64,000 bases of DNA from Atopsyche davidsoni (taxonomy: Eukaryota; Arthropoda; Insecta; Trichoptera; Hydrobiosidae). This document shows, piece after piece, positions 36,870-49,216 of the stretch (its first letter is position 1; every line of letters starts with the position of its first letter). The notes beneath the pieces were generated by a model. The model ran no database searches, was not told the origin of the DNA, and saw nothing but the letters and a program-made list of their open reading frames with translations. The stretch is from contig JAILWY010000001.1 of NCBI GenBank assembly GCA_022113835.1, positions 11,524,501 through 11,588,500 on the forward strand, given 5' to 3'. Made by a program: the position numbers and the translations under genes.

Positions 36870-39510
36870 TATACGGTGTGAGTGTGTATGTAGAGTTTAT
36901 ATAACTGGATATTTTTAATTTGGAAAGTTTTATTAGTTTGAGATCTAGTTCGTTCTCTTCAGTTACCATTCAACTAATTTTGGTATTTCCAAAAAATAAA
37001 TTTAACTTACCCCAAAGTTTTCGCTAAGTCTCCGGCCGCATATTTTTTTCTATGACCATAGTTTGAATAAAGTTTTATTTAATAGCTCTAAGGTTACCCC
37101 AATAACTCAAAGTCTTTACAAAGGTTAGTAATATAATGTTGTCCATTTAAACTATTTAATGATTTTTATGGAGTAATTGCTTAAAGTTTTTCCAATTGAA
37201 TGTTTGTAAAGTAAATATGTTGCTTTTGAAAACTCTATCATTTAATATGTATCGATCATTCATATCAATATAAACTTTATCGACTTATCTGATATTATAC
37301 GTAAAAAAATACAAATCTTGGTTATGGAAAATACACGAATTATCGATAGACGATGTTAAAATCATTACTTATTTCTTTGAACAAAAATTTTTTTTTGGAT
37401 ACGTTGAAATTTTACTTTCTATTATATACTTTATTAGAACAAAAAATATATGATGAAGTTTTATAAGTTGGTAAGAATTTTTTTAATGCTTTTAAAAATA
37501 TTGCCTTTGCAGTAGTTAGATAATAGGTGAAGAAAAAATATTTACTACTCTCTTACATTAATGATTCTACAAAGCCACTTGATTACATACTCAGGTTAAT
37601 TAGTTTCTCTTCACTTTGGCGTCAACAAAGACTCAATGAAGTCTTTGCGAATTTGTAAATTAATAGCGCGTTCATAAAAGCCAATTTCCCACATCAGCCT
37701 TTTGATCGGTGTTGAATAAAGACAAAAAGCTAACGCCGTCAAATGTCAAACACACAGGCAAGATGGCAGCGAAAACGAACTCCATCAACCATTTTTTATT
37801 GTGATAATTTCAAACCGTACTATGTATGTATTACGACATTTTTTAATTTAGTTAAATTTAATAACTGATTAATTTTTCATACCGACAAAAATTTCAGCGA
37901 AAAAATAATGTACTATAAATATATTATTTTAATTTAATTTGATTTAAATAGGCTGTTCGTGCAATATTAAGTCTGAGTATAACGTATAATAAATGGACTT
38001 GAATGGTGGTCCCAAGCGCTCCCTCGGTTCGGTCATCTTTTAATGATAATATCATAATGTCAGGTAATTACACTACCAGATTATTCTAAACATTATTATA
38101 TACCCGTGCTGTTCTATTATGGTAGGGTTTGCATAATTAAACTTTAATAACAATGTATCCTCCATTGTTTGGCTGGCTAGTTATTAGATAAAGCTTATTG
38201 CATAATTTAAAAAAAAATTAAGCCAAAAGTAAATTAACACTTATTTTCTTCATAACTGTTAAATATGCTTTTGGATTTTATATAAAAGTTCTGTTTATAA
38301 AAAGATGTTATCATTACACACATATATTAAATTATTTTTGAAAATACCACGTTTGATTTTATACTGAAAGAAAGTATATGCGTTTTTATAAAAGCATCTT
38401 CAACGTGTGTTTATCTGTTTCTTCGGATAGTATTGTTTTCTGAGAAGTAGTATCAGTTTTCAGTTAATAAAAAACACCCATGGTATAATTCATTTTATTT
38501 CTTAACACATATTAATTTTAAATATCCAAATAGGCATTGACTTGAATTAAAAATATATTTCCCAAGGTCAGAAAGCCACCAATTGAAACCTTTCAAGTCG
38601 GCGTTTTGACGGAGCTTTATTCTTGAGGCAAAGGTAGGACGAAAGGTAAGAGCTTTCAAAAACGAATCATTCTGTACTCGGTTTTTTAATAAGCTCATAA
38701 GTATTCTCAGAGATGGCGAATACTTATGACAAAATGATATATACAAAACAGGGTTGCGAGTATTATGAATCAAAATGACATCATTAATCAAGAATACAGT
38801 TTTTTATAAGAATAAATTATAATTTATAAGCAAAGCTCATTTCAGCGAAATACAATCTCGTCAAATATGAAACAAAAAATTAAGAGTCTAGTGATATTAA
38901 TAAATTGTCTATTTTATTTTAAATCATAAATTTATACATAGATATTATATTTTCTTATTGACTCTGTGGATTATATTGCTAAAAAATTTATTTCACAATC
39001 ATAAATACAGGTTTAATCAACAAGTTTTAAATGCTCTATAATAAGGAATATGCATAAATTTATCTTTGGAAAAGCCATTGACTTGTCGCAATCTTCAGTC
39101 AAATTTTTTACTTACAAATCTGTCTCGAAAAATAAAAGAATATTTCTAGCTTTCTTCATGGTAAGCGTAGAGAATCCACCTCTCAGCAGTTAAACATTTT
39201 ATATTTATATATATCTTTACTAAAAACAGGATTACTTTTTCATTTTCTTATTTATGGCCTATAAATATTTACTACAAGTACTTTCAAAGTACAATAAGCG
39301 TATACTTGTAAACGTTACTTTAAAAACAATAATAGGTTTTTAAGTTTCATTATTTGTGTAAAAATAGATATTTATTTATACAGAGAGTGAATAGTTGAAA
39401 ATGGTTGTATGAGTACATATATTTTTTCTACCAAAAACTTGTTTACCTCACATCATATTTGATGATTTGTCATATTTAAATGAAAAAGGCTTATTCTGTA
39501 AATGTTTACA
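36866..39510. other. AT-rich intergenic stretch
   Basis: No gene recognised. The minus frame at 38495-38791 (98 codons) is without known motifs or splice context. Confidence 0.5.
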
Positions 39511-40050
39511 TTTCACATAGCTCTCACCTCATTTTATTAACGCAAAAATATCAGCATATCGCTTTCACCTCACTTTTACCACTGCAAAAATATCAGATAG
39601 ACTTTCACATAGCTCTCACTTCAGTTTTATCTACACAAAAATATCAGATAGACTCTCACATCGCTTTCACCTCACTTTTATCAACGTAAAAATATCAGAG
39701 ACGCTTTCACATCACTTTCACCTCACTTTTACCACTGCAAAAATATCAAATAGACTTTCACATAGCTCTCACCTCATTTTTATTAACGCAAAAATATCAG
39801 AGAGACTTTCACATAGCTCTCACATCACTTTTATTAACGCAAAAATGTCATAGACACTTTCACATCGCTTTCACCTTACTTTTACCACCGCAAAAATATC
39901 AGAGACACTTTCAAATCGATTTCACCTCACTTTTACTACCGCAAAAATATCAGATAGACTTTCACATAGCTCTCACTTCACTTTTATTAACGCATAAATA
40001 TCAGAGACACTTTCACATCGCTCTCACTACCGTAAAAATATCAGATTTAT
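39511..40050. repeat. 51-bp minisatellite, about 11 units
   Basis: The marker AAAAATATCAG recurs at about 39544, 39586, 39637, 39688, 39739, 39790, 39841, 39892, 39943, 39994 and 40034. The period is exactly 51 bp except for the shortened first and last units. Units fall into two types (CATAGCTCTCAC...TTATTAACGC and CATCGCTTTCAC...TTACCACCGC). Each shows an internal 11-base rhythm (CTTTCACATCG, CTTTCACCTCA, CTTTTACCACC). Because 51 is divisible by three, the first units are open as a 17-residue repeat, but there is no gene context. Confidence 0.95.
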
Positions 40051-40681
40051 ATGTATATTCAGCAACTTTTCCACTATGTATCCGAACGATATCGTGAACG
40101 CATTATTGGAGGGCGTTATTACAAAGATGAAGACAAACCAAACCACACCCATAAGATGCTATTTCAACAGGTTTATATATGATTTTCTGTAAAGAGTTAT
40201 TATTTTGAAAATTATAACGATATAATTATTTTTGCTTATATTTCTCTGTTTAATTAGCAAATATTAGTTTTTTTCATATCATTTTATTGTTAACTTAGAT
40301 AATTTTTTTCTCGTGGTTGCACAGCGGCGGGCACACGTAAAACATTCGGCGGGCGCCATGGTGCCCGCGGGCATAGGGTTGGGGACCACCGCATTTCACT
40401 ATATTCTCCTTAAAAAATCATGAACACTGGCTCAGCATGAGTATATGCTCATAGGCTATATAGGCACTTGCTAAAGAAGAAATATACAATGCGGTCTGCT
40501 TACACATTTTTTTATAGACTACACTAGTATAGAACATGAGTAAAACTTATTATATGGAACGGCAAAGCACTGCTTCTCATAATATTGTATTAATAAATAA
40601 ATTTAAAAAAAAATTATGTTAATATTTGTATATTTTGAATAAAAATACTTGAGTGATTTTCCACATTTTTGTTTTTATTAG

Positions 40682-40723
40682 TGACCGGTTTCGCCAACCT
40701 TTCACGTTGGCATTATCAAACAG
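40682..40723 (-). ncRNA. Hammerhead-like core, left arm
   Basis: It is the exact inverted copy of the motif at 41031-41070, readable only from the minus strand. See that entry for the core. Because the arms are identical, a transcript of either strand contains one sense motif. Confidence 0.5.
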
Positions 40724-41030
40724 AGTGAGATTCTATATAATACTAAGCAATTAGGTAAACAATTGTTAGAGGGAGAGGTTGTTGTTGGAAAGAGAGAGAA
40801 TGATTGTCAGGTGGTAAGGGCTAATGTGATTTTAATGTACCTGACAAGTGGAGGATTCTATATAATTGCAAATTTTTGTGTTAATGGGGTAATTATCTAA
40901 AGTAGTGGCTTTGAGGTGTAGCAGCAGTTATTCTGAGTATCCTGACAATCATTCTCTCTCTTTCCAACAACAACCTCTCCCTCTAACAATTGTTTACCTA
41001 ATTGCTTAGTATTATATAGAATCTCACTCT

Positions 41031-41070
41031 GTTTGATAATGCCAACGTGAAAGGTTGGCGAAACCGGTCA
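41031..41070 (+). ncRNA. Hammerhead-ribozyme-like core, right arm
   Basis: Read on the plus strand: TTGATAA (41033-41039) in the place of the conserved CUGAUGA, one extra T, stem II GCCAAC / GTTGGC (six perfect pairs, seven-base loop), GAA, then ACCGGTC with A15.1-U16.1 and C17 at the expected cleavage position. The two changes from consensus, C3 to U and G8 to A, together keep the known 3-8 base pair. Stem III (ACC/GGU) has no loop, as in dimer-dependent hammerheads. Stem I can be followed for only about two pairs (UG/CA), so activity is uncertain. Confidence 0.5.
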
Positions 41071-41182
41071 CTAATAAAAACAAAAATGTGGAAAATCACT
41101 CAAGTATTTTTATTCAAAATATTAAAATGGAATTCCACCAAGTACTCTCTGTCAAAAATATTGAATTTGTTAATATTTGTAT

Positions 41183-43324
41183 CCGCCAGTCGGCAATAAA
41201 GACATCTAGAGGAAACATTTTTTTAGATATCTGAGTATTCGTTACTGGAAGTTAGGAACAAAAAAAATCGGTTTATAAAATATTAAATATGATATGCACA
41301 GTGATAATTGAAAGTGTATAAGCAGGTCGAGGGTAGGTTTACTTCAAAAGTGGGCAGCTGCCTTCTGCCTGCTGCCCTGGCTCTCGTCCAGCGGATGTGC
41401 CTGCCGGACCGGAAGGAGGGCGATGTGCCGCATCGTAACATCTGGCGCGGCGAGGTGCATTCCGAATCTCAAAGTAAAATCCCCCGCCCAGGCGCTTGTT
41501 TGTTTTGGACGCCCCCGTAATAAAGATGTTTGAATAACTAACTGAGCGAAGTTAGGACAGTATTGCCAACTCGCTGAAAACTAAGCACGGAGAACGAACG
41601 GATGGCTGGAAGAACTCGGGTGCCACTCAAAGGCGTCGTGATAAAACCTGGCGCGTCTGTAACGCTTGAACAACGCAACGAAAACCTGACAGAGACGTTC
41701 ACATGCGTCTTAGTATTTTAAATTTTTTAAAATCATATCGTACTAAATATAAATTGTGCTAGGAATCCATGAAGCAATATATTTTTATTTACAATTTATT
41801 CCTAACATTAGTTTTATTTCGTTTTTTTATGTTAACACTCCACTCCGAGATGTAACATTCAGATACTCAATATCAATAGAATTTTAATATAATTTTGTGA
41901 ATATTCCCAAGCGCTATGATTTACATAAGCTTAGATAGCTCATTTATGGATTATCCGTTTATATTTGATAGTCCATTATTCTTTCACGCAAATACCAAAA
42001 GCAGGAGGGTGCAAGTTAAATCGCTTCCAATGAGGGATTTCCCCGCATCGGTGCTTTGGTTTCGGAGATAATTGGGAACAAGTTTTATAGCGCTTTGATT
42101 AGTCTCGGGCGGAGACTCGTCACGGCGTCTCAGTCCTGCGGCCATTTGTCTCCATCTCGCCCGACAGCCAGATAGTGTTTTCCTTGCACCGAACTCGTTC
42201 TTTATTTTATCTTACTTGACAAATAATACTGAGAAATTCTCAGTTCACCCGCAAGCCTTTGTGCGAAGAAAATATATGGTTAATTCTTCTTTTCGTGAGG
42301 CTTACACAATGGGTTTTAGGGAATTGTATTAAATGAGTAAAAACTGCTATGTTTAATATACCCTTTGTTATAGTAATGTTTTTGTCTTGATCATGAATTA
42401 TTCAAGTATGGAAAATAATCGATAGATGCTTTATGTATTGTAAAATTTCTGAATATTTTTTTACAATCTCAAAATAGTATTTCTTTCATAAATTAATCCA
42501 ATATTATTTGCTTCCGAGTGGGTCTTCGTTTTTTTTACGTTATTAATGTATGTTTAGTACTGAACTGTTTATTTTATAAACAATAGAATGGCAATGAATC
42601 CAATTGCGAAGATAAAATGTAAATTTATGAATTAAATAGTAGCCTCGTTGTAACTTCTTTTGTAATACCAAAGCAAAAATAGCACAGCATTGCTGTGTAA
42701 ATGGCATTACATATTTTGAGGCTATTCTGGTTATTATATAATCTTAACAGGAGAATATTTTCTTTAAACCAAAAGACATACATATTTTAAAAAATCCGTG
42801 CAATATTCAGTATTTATATTCAATTTGCCTTATTTTATTTCAAAAATGTATATAAATAAAACAACGTAGTTGAACTGAATAAATAAAGTATTTATACCAA
42901 AGACCCTTCATTTCCCAAGTGGTGGCGGAATAGCCGAATAATTTAAATATGTAAATGTAACAAAACACTTCAATATAGATTTTTTTACCAAAATGTTAAT
43001 AGCGACCGCAGTCCGCCTGGAGAATTACAGCCAGGCATTTTTCATAAATGGGAGAATGGAGCTTCAAGGCCATCGCGTGCTGGACGGAATCAATGATACA
43101 CCCCTGATAGGACTACGTGTCAGAACTCCACCCGGCAGCTCTTTAAATTACCCACGCCCTTAAGACAAACAGTCTTTACCTTTCGTGCTGTTGCTGTGTC
43201 TGTTGTTCGCTGGTAAGCACGCTTGCACGCCAATCCTGAAACGCGGATTCAGGCGAAGATATAAGTTCAATTTAAATTTGATTAAAGTAAACTTTACTTA
43301 AGAAATTGTAAGAGTACAAAAAAG
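41183..43324. other. Intergenic stretch with GC-richer patches
   Basis: Patches at about 41320-41680, 42000-42180 and 43000-43260 hold only short frames and no tRNA or protein motif. The rest is AT-rich. Confidence 0.45.
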
Positions 43325-43381
43325 AGTACTTGGTGGAATTCCATTTTAATATTTTTGAGTAAAATACTTGAGTGATTTTAA
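43325..43381. mobile_element. Fragment of the foldback family
   Basis: AGTACTTGGTGGAATTCCAT followed by TTAATATTTTT...AAAATACTTGAGTGATTTT matches the tail and outer arm of the elements at 41100-41150 and 57800-57870. Only about 57 bases remain. Confidence 0.8.
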
Positions 43382-46300
43382 ATTTTACTTGTTTAAGCAA
43401 AAAATCCTGAAAACATGTTGTTTTTAGAACATGGACGATTTATAAGTAATGCCAATCGCTAAAGCATTCATTAAGCTATTAATGAAGATATTTGATATGA
43501 ACAAGTGCTTTTAAATCAGGTAGTATTTCTATTAGTAGTTTTTATCATCAAAGCCTTAGGTTGATTAGTTCGAAAATCTACAAAAAAGGTGTTTAATTTT
43601 ACATTGCTTATTATTTCCTTGCATTGAATGTTGAAAACTCACCACGCTGAAAAAATAATCCAATGAATTTTCACGTTGGCCTTTGTTCTGACTGAACAGT
43701 TTTTCAATCTCATTCACCCACGAGCTCTGAAAAATATGCCTCGATAATTCGCAGCGGAAATTATTATCTGAAAGCAGCATTAGGGTCACATTCAATTATT
43801 ACTGCGATTGACTGAATTTGATTGAGAGCTTAGGGATGTATGCAAAGGATTGACGTATGAGATATATATATCCAAAGGCTGATTTTTTAATAAGTATGGC
43901 CTCAATTGACATTTGTTTACCAATCAAATTATATTATTTTATTGAGTCGACAAGTAGATGAAATATTTATTCGTAAAATCATTAAAAATTCTCCTTGTTG
44001 AGAATAGCCGTAAACTTGATATTTTTAGGTTATTATAAATTTCTATTCACTTGCAACAAAAGTTGTATAAAAATTTTACAATTAAAAGTTTCTAATAAAA
44101 TCATACTCAATTTGATACGTAAAGTCAGATTCTTGTTGATTATTATATTTAAATAATATTTTACGCAGTCTGTGCATTGAAACCTAATAACCCCTTAACA
44201 ACCTCCGAGTGAAGAGCGGAGTAATATGGCATTTTTTTGCTTCTCATTGTTTTTCGCTCAATCACATGGCAACCCTTTCTCTCCCGCCGCGCCGAGTTGG
44301 TCTTGCCAGTACAAGCTGTGACATAAATTTAAATTGAAACATCGCTCAGCCGAGAAGCCTGTGATTAATTACTTTCGCGAGAACCTTGATTTCTGCAGAA
44401 AGTAATTATCAATTTATATAAAACACCTGAATTACGTGTGGCAAACTAGATGAATAGTTTGCCAACCTTCTTATTAAAGTGCTTAGTTTTGGGCTACATC
44501 ATGAGCACTTTATTTTCTGAGACGTGGCGATTGAAATATTTCATTAAAACTAAAAATGCTTACGGAGCAAAACGTTAATTAAATTATTGCATTTAAAGTT
44601 ATACACAACTGAGAACATAAAATTATGGTCATTGTTGCTGAAATTTATTTTCAGGGTTATTTTATATATTTAAACTCTTTAGTTTAAAGACTTTATTTAT
44701 ACTTAAGAGAAACGAGTAATTTGGATCTTTATATCTCATATAGATTTAATCCATATTATGTGAAAAACAAGATCTTGCTAAAAAAACGATGCAACGACGA
44801 AAAAAAACTCAATTAAATATCAAGATTGTGACATCGTACAAGGTGTGGCTTACATGGGTTTCTCTAATTTCGTTATAGACAAAAAGTAGGAATTATTTTG
44901 AAAAACCAAGCATTAAACTCTTTTACAGAGCTACACACTACATTACTACATATGTTGGTTAAATTTAACATGTCATTATAACGTTTAACCGGGTGATTCG
45001 CCATCACCTCAGCCCGCTTCTATGGCATCTTAGATACTATGTAATTTGAGGTACCTTAATTTTAAGGTACTCAGCATTTATCTAATGGTAGTAAAGGTGT
45101 GATTTTGAACTATTTTTTACTTCTTTGTAAATTGTAAAATTGAAGAAATTTTTTTAATGCGACATTGCCTAGTTATGCGTTATTCTTTAATATTAATTTC
45201 AATTAATCGAAGAATTATTTTCAAATGAATGAATTCCGAAGAGATATTTATTTAATATCGTATCGAAAATTACTCTGGGAAATTAGGCGTATTAATTTTG
45301 AAGACTGAAAAAATATTAAATTCGGAGAACGGTTGCTAATTGATAATTCCATGATTTATTTTTACATATACGACAAATATTTATGAAACATTCATGAATA
45401 AAAATATTTACCAGTATTCTGCTTTTGCATTGACATGAATTGTAATTTAATGCTCGTCATATGATTTAAAAAAAAAAAAAAATATTTTTTCACACTTTTT
45501 ATATTTTTTACTCAATTTTTTTATTTTTAAAAGTTTTTTATAATAACCAATTCCGAAACCGGAAGGTTACGTTCAAATTTGAGCTATGAGAATATCTGAA
45601 ATGTTCGCACGCATCCTTGAACTACTTTTCTACTTTCATTGTTTATGTTTTCTCATAAATTCGGGATCTCCTCGATTTGTATTCATGCCGTACCATCTAG
45701 GACTATTTATATTATGGCAGATTCTGTCTTCCACGTGATTATGTTAGATAGTCACCCATAAAATGCCATAAATAATGTATTTCACTTTATAAAAAACGAA
45801 ACCCTCATAAAATCTACGTGTTTTATTTACATAATGCTGACTGTTCAACAAAAAAATTGTTGCCTTTTTTTTACATTTATCTAAATATTTCAAAATCTGT
45901 TGGCACGCTATAATTTTATAAAATAATTTGATTAAATGTACAATGATACTTCTTGACGGATTTTATATAAATTTTATTGTTGAAGTCATATTCTCTACAT
46001 TGAATGATGTAATTCGTGTCAGCTGTTAAACTTCTCATCTGTTTTCATAGTCTTGGCATGAATCTTTAACATTCACAAGATTTAAACAAGTAATTAACAT
46101 CATACGCAAAAGTTCAGATTAGAATTAAGCCGTTTCAGCGTAGCATTCCCATATAAGTTTATTACATAAAACTTGGTATAAAAACATATATCCGGAGACA
46201 CGTTTGTTGATGAGTCTATGAATATGAGATACATTAAGTATCTTATGCGCAATGAAAATTAAAGTATACGTGAGAAATTTGATCTTCTATATAATGTATT

Positions 46301-48539
46301 AATTATGTATGCGAACAAAAAATATTGAAAAATAAAATATTTTGATAAAACTACAAATAGAATAAGGAAATTCAGATAATTTCACTGTAAAGTTATATGT
46401 TCAAATCACCGAATGCATCATTTTCCTTGAACCTGCTAACAATCAAAGTCGATTTGAGCTGGATTACAAGACCGTTAAATCATCACGGCAAATGTTCCCA
46501 AGCTTGAATTTCTTCGTTATTTAGAATCCTTAACCACCCTGCGTTGTATTAAAAGAGGGGTGGAATATTCTTGCGAAATTTCAGTAAAAATAAGCGCCGC
46601 TTCAGGAAGATTTCGCGGATGCTTGGACGGCTCTGCCAGGCCAATCCATCACGCAACAAAGTCGGTACTTGTTGCCGACAGCTGCGTCAGTACACGCTTA
46701 CAGAACAAGCAGGCTTCACAAAACACTACAAGAAAGGTTATTTCGTCGACATTGCCTATTATAATACCATCAATATTAATTTTCAAGAGTTTATCAGACT
46801 TTTAGCGTTAGTTTTTTTCGAATTGTTTTTCTGAAAGTGTATTCTACGTATGAACAATATATGTAATTTCATTTTTTTGGGCGCAAAGCTTTTTAATGTT
46901 TTTCAGGTAGAAAACTTTTTGAATTAAGGAAATCCTTCAAACTTTACCAATCATATTAATAAGTTTACATAAAACATTAATCTGTGAAATGGGATATATC
47001 GATCGACTGATAAAAAGTTCTGTGTTTGGTAAATATTAAGTTAGATTACCAATAAATATATAAGTTTACAAGCTTTGTATTGTTTTAGGGAATTTGAAAA
47101 TTAATTATAAAATAAAGGATTTTTTAAAATTAAAACTCATAATATTATAAAAATATTTATTTAAATATATAATATGTTATATGCACATGTTTAACAAATA
47201 AATACATCATCCAAATCTAGTTCTAATAAAATGGTACCTATGCTTTTGTCAAATATCTGATATAAATCATAGCATACTAAACAGACGGAAGATATAAGTG
47301 AATAAGTAAAGTGTAGGATATATTTTAATTGAAAAGAATCATAAATTTATTCTAGAAAATATGTTTTTAATGTCTAATCAAATCGTACGATTTACAATAT
47401 TCTTGATTTCTTTTTATCTAAGAATAAAAGCAAAATATTTATACATTTGATTTGATTTTTTAAATATTGTCATTTTACATAAATATGAGTTTTTTGCATC
47501 TTGTAGAAGTTTTGATATTCAAGGGCTATCAAAACTCTTTTTCTTGTCATATCTAGTTTACCACAAACCGTTTTAAGTGTAGCATTTATGATGAACCATG
47601 TGCAAAGATTACAGGATATCTTTATAAATGTGCGCTTCACTAGTGTGAAGGTTTTTTCAAGATCAAACTTTGATATTAAAAAGATCTGATAATACCATAT
47701 TTTACTTACAAACGCCTAGTAATCGACCTCATTAAATAAATTTGTGGAAGTTGATGTTTTAATAATTTAATTTATTTTGTTCTTTTAAAATAAAGCACGT
47801 TTCACAGAAAGTAAAGTGAGTTCGATTATAATAAAAAAATTGTGTATCTATTAATATGTGTTTTTCTGTATTTACAACAAATATTTTCAGATAGCACAAG
47901 CATTGTTTTTTTTAATAATCAGGTGTACCCAGTAAAATAAATCAAGAATTATTAACCGTTTCATGTAATATGGCATAAAGACTACATCGATCACCATCGT
48001 ATCATGTTTTTAGCAAAATACTATTTAAAACAGACTGATTTCTGAAAATTCACTGGCTCGTTTATCCCAAAATTGATTAGAACGTTAATAAACTTCCATA
48101 GAGTTTGATTCGTGTTTAGAAATATAAATGGTATTAATCGTATCAATTTAAATATAATAAAAGATCGAGTTTACTTGGTTTTCTTGACTTTTATAAAAAT
48201 TATTTACTATATATTTCATACAAACCACATTTACGTTGACTTAAATTTACATATGATACAAATTTTCCAATGCAGAGACCATGCCCAATTATAATTATTC
48301 CCGTTTAAATGTCAGGTAAATTCAATTAATTTAATTGAAACTAAAACAACAGCAGTTTATTTCGTAACTGACTGATTGAATAGTTAAATGACAATAATTT
48401 TATTAAAATAGTCATTACCATTGAAATTATTCCAAATAAATGCTCATTAAGGTAGGCATTTTTTTGTGTTTTTCGTTCACTGAAAATAATTTTGAAAGTA
48501 AATATAAATTTGTAATAAAATTCATGTTTTAATTAGTAA
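43382..48539. other. AT-rich intergenic stretch downstream of the membrane-protein gene
   Basis: No gene recognised. A GC-richer, longer open stretch lies at 46560-46834 (two overlapping plus frames of 81 and 87 codons, one Arg/Lys/Gln-rich). Its function is unknown and no intron signals confirm it. A short palindrome GAGGTACCTTAA...AAGGTACTC lies at about 45049-45073, and a pure A-run at 45469-45482. Confidence 0.45.
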
Positions 48540-48657
48540 TTTATTGTCGCCTAAAAAAATACATTATTTTACAAAATAAACAAAATCACATACATTTGAA
48601 TATTTTAAATTTCACTCAAAATATTTCATTTCAAACTTTCGTATATAATATGTACAC

Positions 48658-48663
48658 TTTATT
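48658..48663 (-). promoter_or_regulatory. Candidate polyadenylation signal of the four-TM gene
   Basis: AATAAA on the minus strand, about 470 bases after the stop codon at 49130. A second AATAAA lies at 48545-48540. Either would give a 3' UTR of usual length. Confidence 0.4.
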
Positions 48664-49129
48664 TAATTGGAAAAATTATACACCTACTATTCACAGTAAC
48701 TGCGTTTATATTATAAATTTTTATATGTATTATTTTACACCAGATATGACGTCAATGTAATTATAACCTTCTGTGAATATCCAAATTTTCGCATACAAAA
48801 TGGCAATATAAAGGGAAAGCCAAGCATCATAATTAATGAATTATATAATTTTTATACTTTACAAGCTATTTTAAGGTTAACATGTATTAATTCATTGTAG
48901 TTGTTATAAGTTTTTCTATTTAAGACAACAACGCATAAAGTAGGCTTCGTTATAATTTTTTTAATGAAATTCTTTCCGTGTTGATCAGTGCGCTCGTTTT
49001 TAACTGAGCAAAAGTAGTCCATCACACTGAGTCTTGGAAACAGGCCCTCGAGGATTTGCTGCACCCCGCCAGGAGAGGCTCCTCGGGGGGGTGGTCGTCC
49101 CAGGAGTCCACCACCACCACCTGCAGGGA

Positions 49130-49216
49130 TCATAGCTCGATCGCTTCCGGGTCCCTCCATGTGACCCCGACCTTCAGCAAGTGGTAGAAGCGGAGAACCC
49201 CCCATATTGAAAATCC
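49130..49216 (-). CDS. Exon 7 (last coding) of the four-TM gene
   Basis: Acceptor AATTATTATCAG before GGATTT, then 28 codons and TGA at 49132-49130. It encodes the end of segment 4 (GFSIWGVLRFYHLL) and the C-tail TWRDPEAIEL. An overlapping longer minus frame here (start 49205) is another frame and not the protein. Confidence 0.88.
   Translation of the reverse strand, partial: GFSIWGVLRFYHLLKVGVTWRDPEAIEL

Larger units (their letters stand above)
40632..41168. mobile_element. Foldback, Penelope-like non-autonomous element, copy 1
   Basis: Two inverted arms of 181 bp (40631-40811 and 40941-41121) match at every base, around a 129-bp spacer. One side carries a further 45-bp tail (to 41168) that is also seen in the other copies. 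The element is bounded by a perfect 14-bp direct repeat GTTAATATTTGTAT (40618-40631 and 41169-41182). A long, non-fixed target duplication points to target-primed retrotransposition, not a cut-and-paste transposase. Each arm has a hammerhead-like core. Together these fit non-autonomous Penelope-like elements, whose inverted pLTRs carry hammerhead motifs. No protein is encoded. Confidence 0.75.

Noticed and set aside
36599..36969. Tyr/Ile-rich frames
   Set aside because: Translations of (TA)n and (CA)n microsatellites.
38495..38791. 98-codon minus frame as a gene
   Set aside because: Composition is not extreme, but no motif, no matching splice sites and no neighbouring exon were found.
39511..40050. 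CRISPR-like array
   Set aside because: The whole 51-bp unit repeats. There are no distinct spacers, no cas genes, and the genome is eukaryotic.
48852..49205. 117-codon minus frame beginning MGGSPLLPL
   Set aside because: It overlaps the last coding exon in a different frame. The exon frame continues the membrane protein in phase and ends at a proper stop.
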